A stretch of 64,000 nt of DNA from Leptospira ilyithenensis (GTDB lineage: Bacteria > Spirochaetota > Leptospiria > Leptospirales > Leptospiraceae), in NCBI RefSeq assembly GCF_004771005.1, contig NZ_RQHV01000036.1:124001-188000 (forward strand). Direction: 5' to 3'. Positions within the stretch are counted from its first letter, which is position 1. Each line of letters opens with the position of its first letter. Shown piece by piece: positions 61,923 to 64,000 of this stretch. Position numbers and translations under genes: made by a program. The notes below the pieces were generated by a model, which was not told the origin of the DNA, did no database searches, and worked only from the letters and a program-made list of their open reading frames with translations.

Positions 61923-64000
61923 ATGGAATTTGTTTCGATCGCATCTGTCAAAGTTCCCGTTTTACCGAATAAAACTTCGTTTCCCGTTTTTCCTTCTAGT
62001 TTAGTAGAAACAGATTCGGTTCAGTCTACCTTACAAAAGATCCTATACCCTATGTTGGAAGGGATTCCCGTTCTTCTCGTGGGAGACGCCGGGGTAGGGA
62101 AAAATGCTCTTATCTATTATATCAATTCCAGACGCAACCAACCAACTTTACGTTTCAGTTTCAACGAAGACACTCTTCCGGAAGATCTGATCGGCTCCTA
62201 CCGAATCCTCCTGGATGGAAAAGGGTTTACCTGGTCGAACGGTCCTTTGACCAATGCTCTCGATTCCGGGCTAAGTTTTGTCGCTGATGAGATGAATCTT
62301 TGTGCTCCCAATATCATCAAACGGTTTTCTTCCGTTTATGAATCCAATTATTTGGATTTGCTCGAGGGAAGCGGAGAAAGGATTAAATCCAAAACAGGAT
62401 TTTGGTTTATAGGAACTCAGAATCCGAGTGAAGGATTTGAAGGAAGAAAGCCTCTTCCTTTCGATATCACCAAACACTTCGCAGTTGTTTATGTGGATCC
62501 TTATTCTCCGGACGAGATGTTCTATATTTTGAAAAAACTTTATCCGGCTCTCGGAGAAGAAGTTCTGCAAAAAATCATCCGTGTCACGATCGAATCGGAA
62601 AATAGAATCAAACGGGGTGATATAGGAAAAGGGGATTTGGAAAAGTACCATTTCAACCTGCGAACCTTGCAAAAATACTGCAACCGACTTATGGCTTTCG
62701 GAAAAGAAGATAGAACTGTTGCCTTACGAGAGGCCCTCTATCTATTCCAAGAACTTTTTCGAAAAAACGAAGATCGTAGTTTACAAACGGAACTCATCGA
62801 ATCCGAGTTTGGTGGCAAAATCAAATCCCGTTCGACAAAAGGATATGTTCAAAACGGAACCATATTCTGGAACGACAAAGAGATCAAAACCTGGGAAGAG
62901 AAAAAAACCATTTCGATTCTTTCCAAGTATCCGACCCCGGAACCCATCCTTGGATTTTTGGACCAGGTATTAACAGCCATTCAATGCAAGGAAAATATCC
63001 TGATAGAATTCAGAGAAGACCAGGATCCTCAGGAATTTTTACCTTTATTTACGGAACTCACAGGGATCGATATCGAATCGGTTATGTTGTCCAAAGGGAT
63101 GCATACTTCCGATGTGGTGGGAGCACTCAAACCTACGAGAGACGGAAAGATCGAATCTGTAGATTGGGTGGACGGACCGCTCACTCGTGCGATTCGAAAT
63201 GGAAAAATTATTCTTATTTCGGGACTTGAGTCTGCCGGAGCGGAACTTGTGGAAAAGATGAATATGTTAACGGACGATGCACGTTCTTTGACTCTTCCTC
63301 CCGAATCGGGAGAATCCATTCCGATCCAATTGAAGGAAACTTCCATAGTATTCGGGCTTAAAACTTACCGTCATTCCAAATCAGTTTCCACGATTTCCCG
63401 CGCATTCAGAAACCGTTTTACGCCTGTTATCTTTCCTGAATTGGAAGATGCAAAAGTTTTGGAAGAATTATTGAGCTTTTATCTTCCGGAAGGTGTATTG
63501 CCCAGAGCTTTAGCAAGTTTTCATACCAAGGCAAAGGAACTCGCAGAAAAACGTACGATCGGGTCAGCCAATTTACAACCATATCGGTTCGGGATTTCCA
63601 ATTTGCTCAAATGGAAAAATCATATCTATCGCTATAATGAAAAAGATGTAAGGTCCGTCGCCTACCGAGGGGGAACGATCGCCTATACCAATCAAATCTC
63701 CGATCCTAAAGAGAGAAAAGAATTGGAGAGACTACTCGATGGTTATCTTTCCGGTGTGGAAGTCGTATCAGAACTCTTCGATGAAATCGAAGAGAAAAAA
63801 AAAACTTTTACAGTAGAGTCGAATCTAGATAAAAAAAAATGGTGGGATCCTGAGCTTCATGAAAGGGATCCACTTACCGGCGAAGCAAAAAAACTCAATT
63901 CGGGAAATGAACTGAAACGGGGGATTGAAATCAATACCCCTGAGACTGGTGGTCAGACCAAAGAAGGTGCTGATGCCTGGTATGGTTCTGAAACCCAAGG
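61923..64000 (+). CDS. Two-module AAA+ ATPase (AAA_5/midasin or VWA8-like), 5' part, partial
   Basis: The frame is open from the ATG at 61923 to the window end (at least 692 residues). Module 1 (about 25-280) is AAA_5/dynein-related: Walker A GDAGVGKN (residues 54-61; Asn in place of Ser/Thr), Walker B FVADEMN (119-125), sensor 1 FIGTQNP. Its usual Arg-finger site reads DITKHF, without Arg. Module 2 (about 345-520) has no Walker A, a degenerate Walker B (ILISGLESAG), but an intact SRAFRNRF Arg-finger-like motif. A Gly/Asn/charged linker (about 640-692) follows and may lead to a von Willebrand A domain, as in midasin- or VWA8-like proteins; the 3' sequence is needed. Confidence 0.72.
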   Translation, partial: MEFVSIASVKVPVLPNKTSFPVFPSSLVETDSVQSTLQKILYPMLEGIPVLLVGDAGVGKNALIYYINSRRNQPTLRFSFNEDTLPEDLIGSYRILLDGKGFTWSNGPLTNALDSGLSFVADEMNLCAPNIIKRFSSVYESNYLDLLEGSGERIKSKTGFWFIGTQNPSEGFEGRKPLPFDITKHFAVVYVDPYSPDEMFYILKKLYPALGEEVLQKIIRVTIESENRIKRGDIGKGDLEKYHFNLRTLQKYCNRLMAFGKEDRTVALREALYLFQELFRKNEDRSLQTELIESEFGGKIKSRSTKGYVQNGTIFWNDKEIKTWEEKKTISILSKYPTPEPILGFLDQVLTAIQCKENILIEFREDQDPQEFLPLFTELTGIDIESVMLSKGMHTSDVVGALKPTRDGKIESVDWVDGPLTRAIRNGKIILISGLESAGAELVEKMNMLTDDARSLTLPPESGESIPIQLKETSIVFGLKTYRHSKSVSTISRAFRNRFTPVIFPELEDAKVLEELLSFYLPEGVLPRALASFHTKAKELAEKRTIGSANLQPYRFGISNLLKWKNHIYRYNEKDVRSVAYRGGTIAYTNQISDPKERKELERLLDGYLSGVEVVSELFDEIEEKKKTFTVESNLDKKKWWDPELHERDPLTGEAKKLNSGNELKRGIEINTPETGGQTKEGADAWYGSETQ

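Overview
The window is chromosomal DNA from a spirochaete, most likely Leptospira (a saprophytic or closely related species). The evidence is a DUF1564 protein, a family I know only from Leptospira; moderately AT-rich DNA; lipoprotein boxes with relaxed spirochaetal sequence; TTG/GTG starts; and a didermal envelope gene set (Lgt, LolA, SecDF). Most of it is ordinary housekeeping sequence with genes packed tightly, often overlapping by 1 to 30 bases. No rRNA, tRNA, CRISPR array or intact transposon was seen.

Layout. 1-1350: 3' end of a RecD-type helicase, then a decayed higBA toxin-antitoxin locus and a repeat-flanked hairpin segment. 1358-4537: ahpC (with a perfect PerR-like box over its ribosome binding site), sufB and rlmN. 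4639-10632: envelope genes, namely an LTA-synthase-like phosphoglycerol transferase, a convergent EptA-like phosphoethanolamine transferase, an eight-cysteine small lipoprotein and an ArnT/PMT-like glycosyltransferase. 10906-12906: a chemoreceptor with a 12-bp inverted repeat abutting its promoter. 13157-21179: a complete alternative complex III operon, actABCDEF, followed by an SH3-like lipoprotein. 21234-25658: a five-PAS orphan histidine kinase divergent from a class III cyclase with a probably leaderless promoter, then two small membrane proteins. 25636-30322, mostly minus strand: UPF1-like helicase, TPR protein, dienoyl-CoA-isomerase-like crotonase and lgt. 30469-34693: DUF1564, a 7TM-SpoIIE-TPR phosphatase and an M23 peptidase. 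34746-38219: pcnB, thiL, rplM-rpsI. 38320-42803: MFS transporter, alaS, yajQ. 42853-50455: DUF1275 protein, ftsK, lolA, a RodZ-like protein, rimO, pgsA. 50436-55363: trpD, yajC, an unknown membrane protein, secD, secF. 55370-59255: ribD, ribE, a STAS protein, ribBA. 59259-64000: pdxH, prepilin peptidase, aminotransferase, and the 5' part of a two-module AAA+ protein running off the window.

How the genes work together. actA-F encode a quinol:cytochrome c/HiPIP oxidoreductase standing in for bc1. yajC-secD-secF assist Sec export, and Lgt and LolA serve the lipoproteins. ribD, ribE and ribBA supply most of riboflavin synthesis (ribH is not here). ahpC and sufB are both oxidative-stress/iron-sulfur functions.

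Most unusual items: (1) a compact nested multi-stem element immediately upstream of ribE that does not fit the FMN riboswitch; (2) the AAA+ protein, whose first module has Walker motifs but no arginine finger while the second has lost Walker A but keeps an arginine-finger motif; (3) ActB retaining the full C-x2-C-x3-C-x27-C iron-sulfur motif in its N-terminal domain; (4) the membrane protein inserted between yajC and secD; (5) the inverted repeat at the chemoreceptor promoter.
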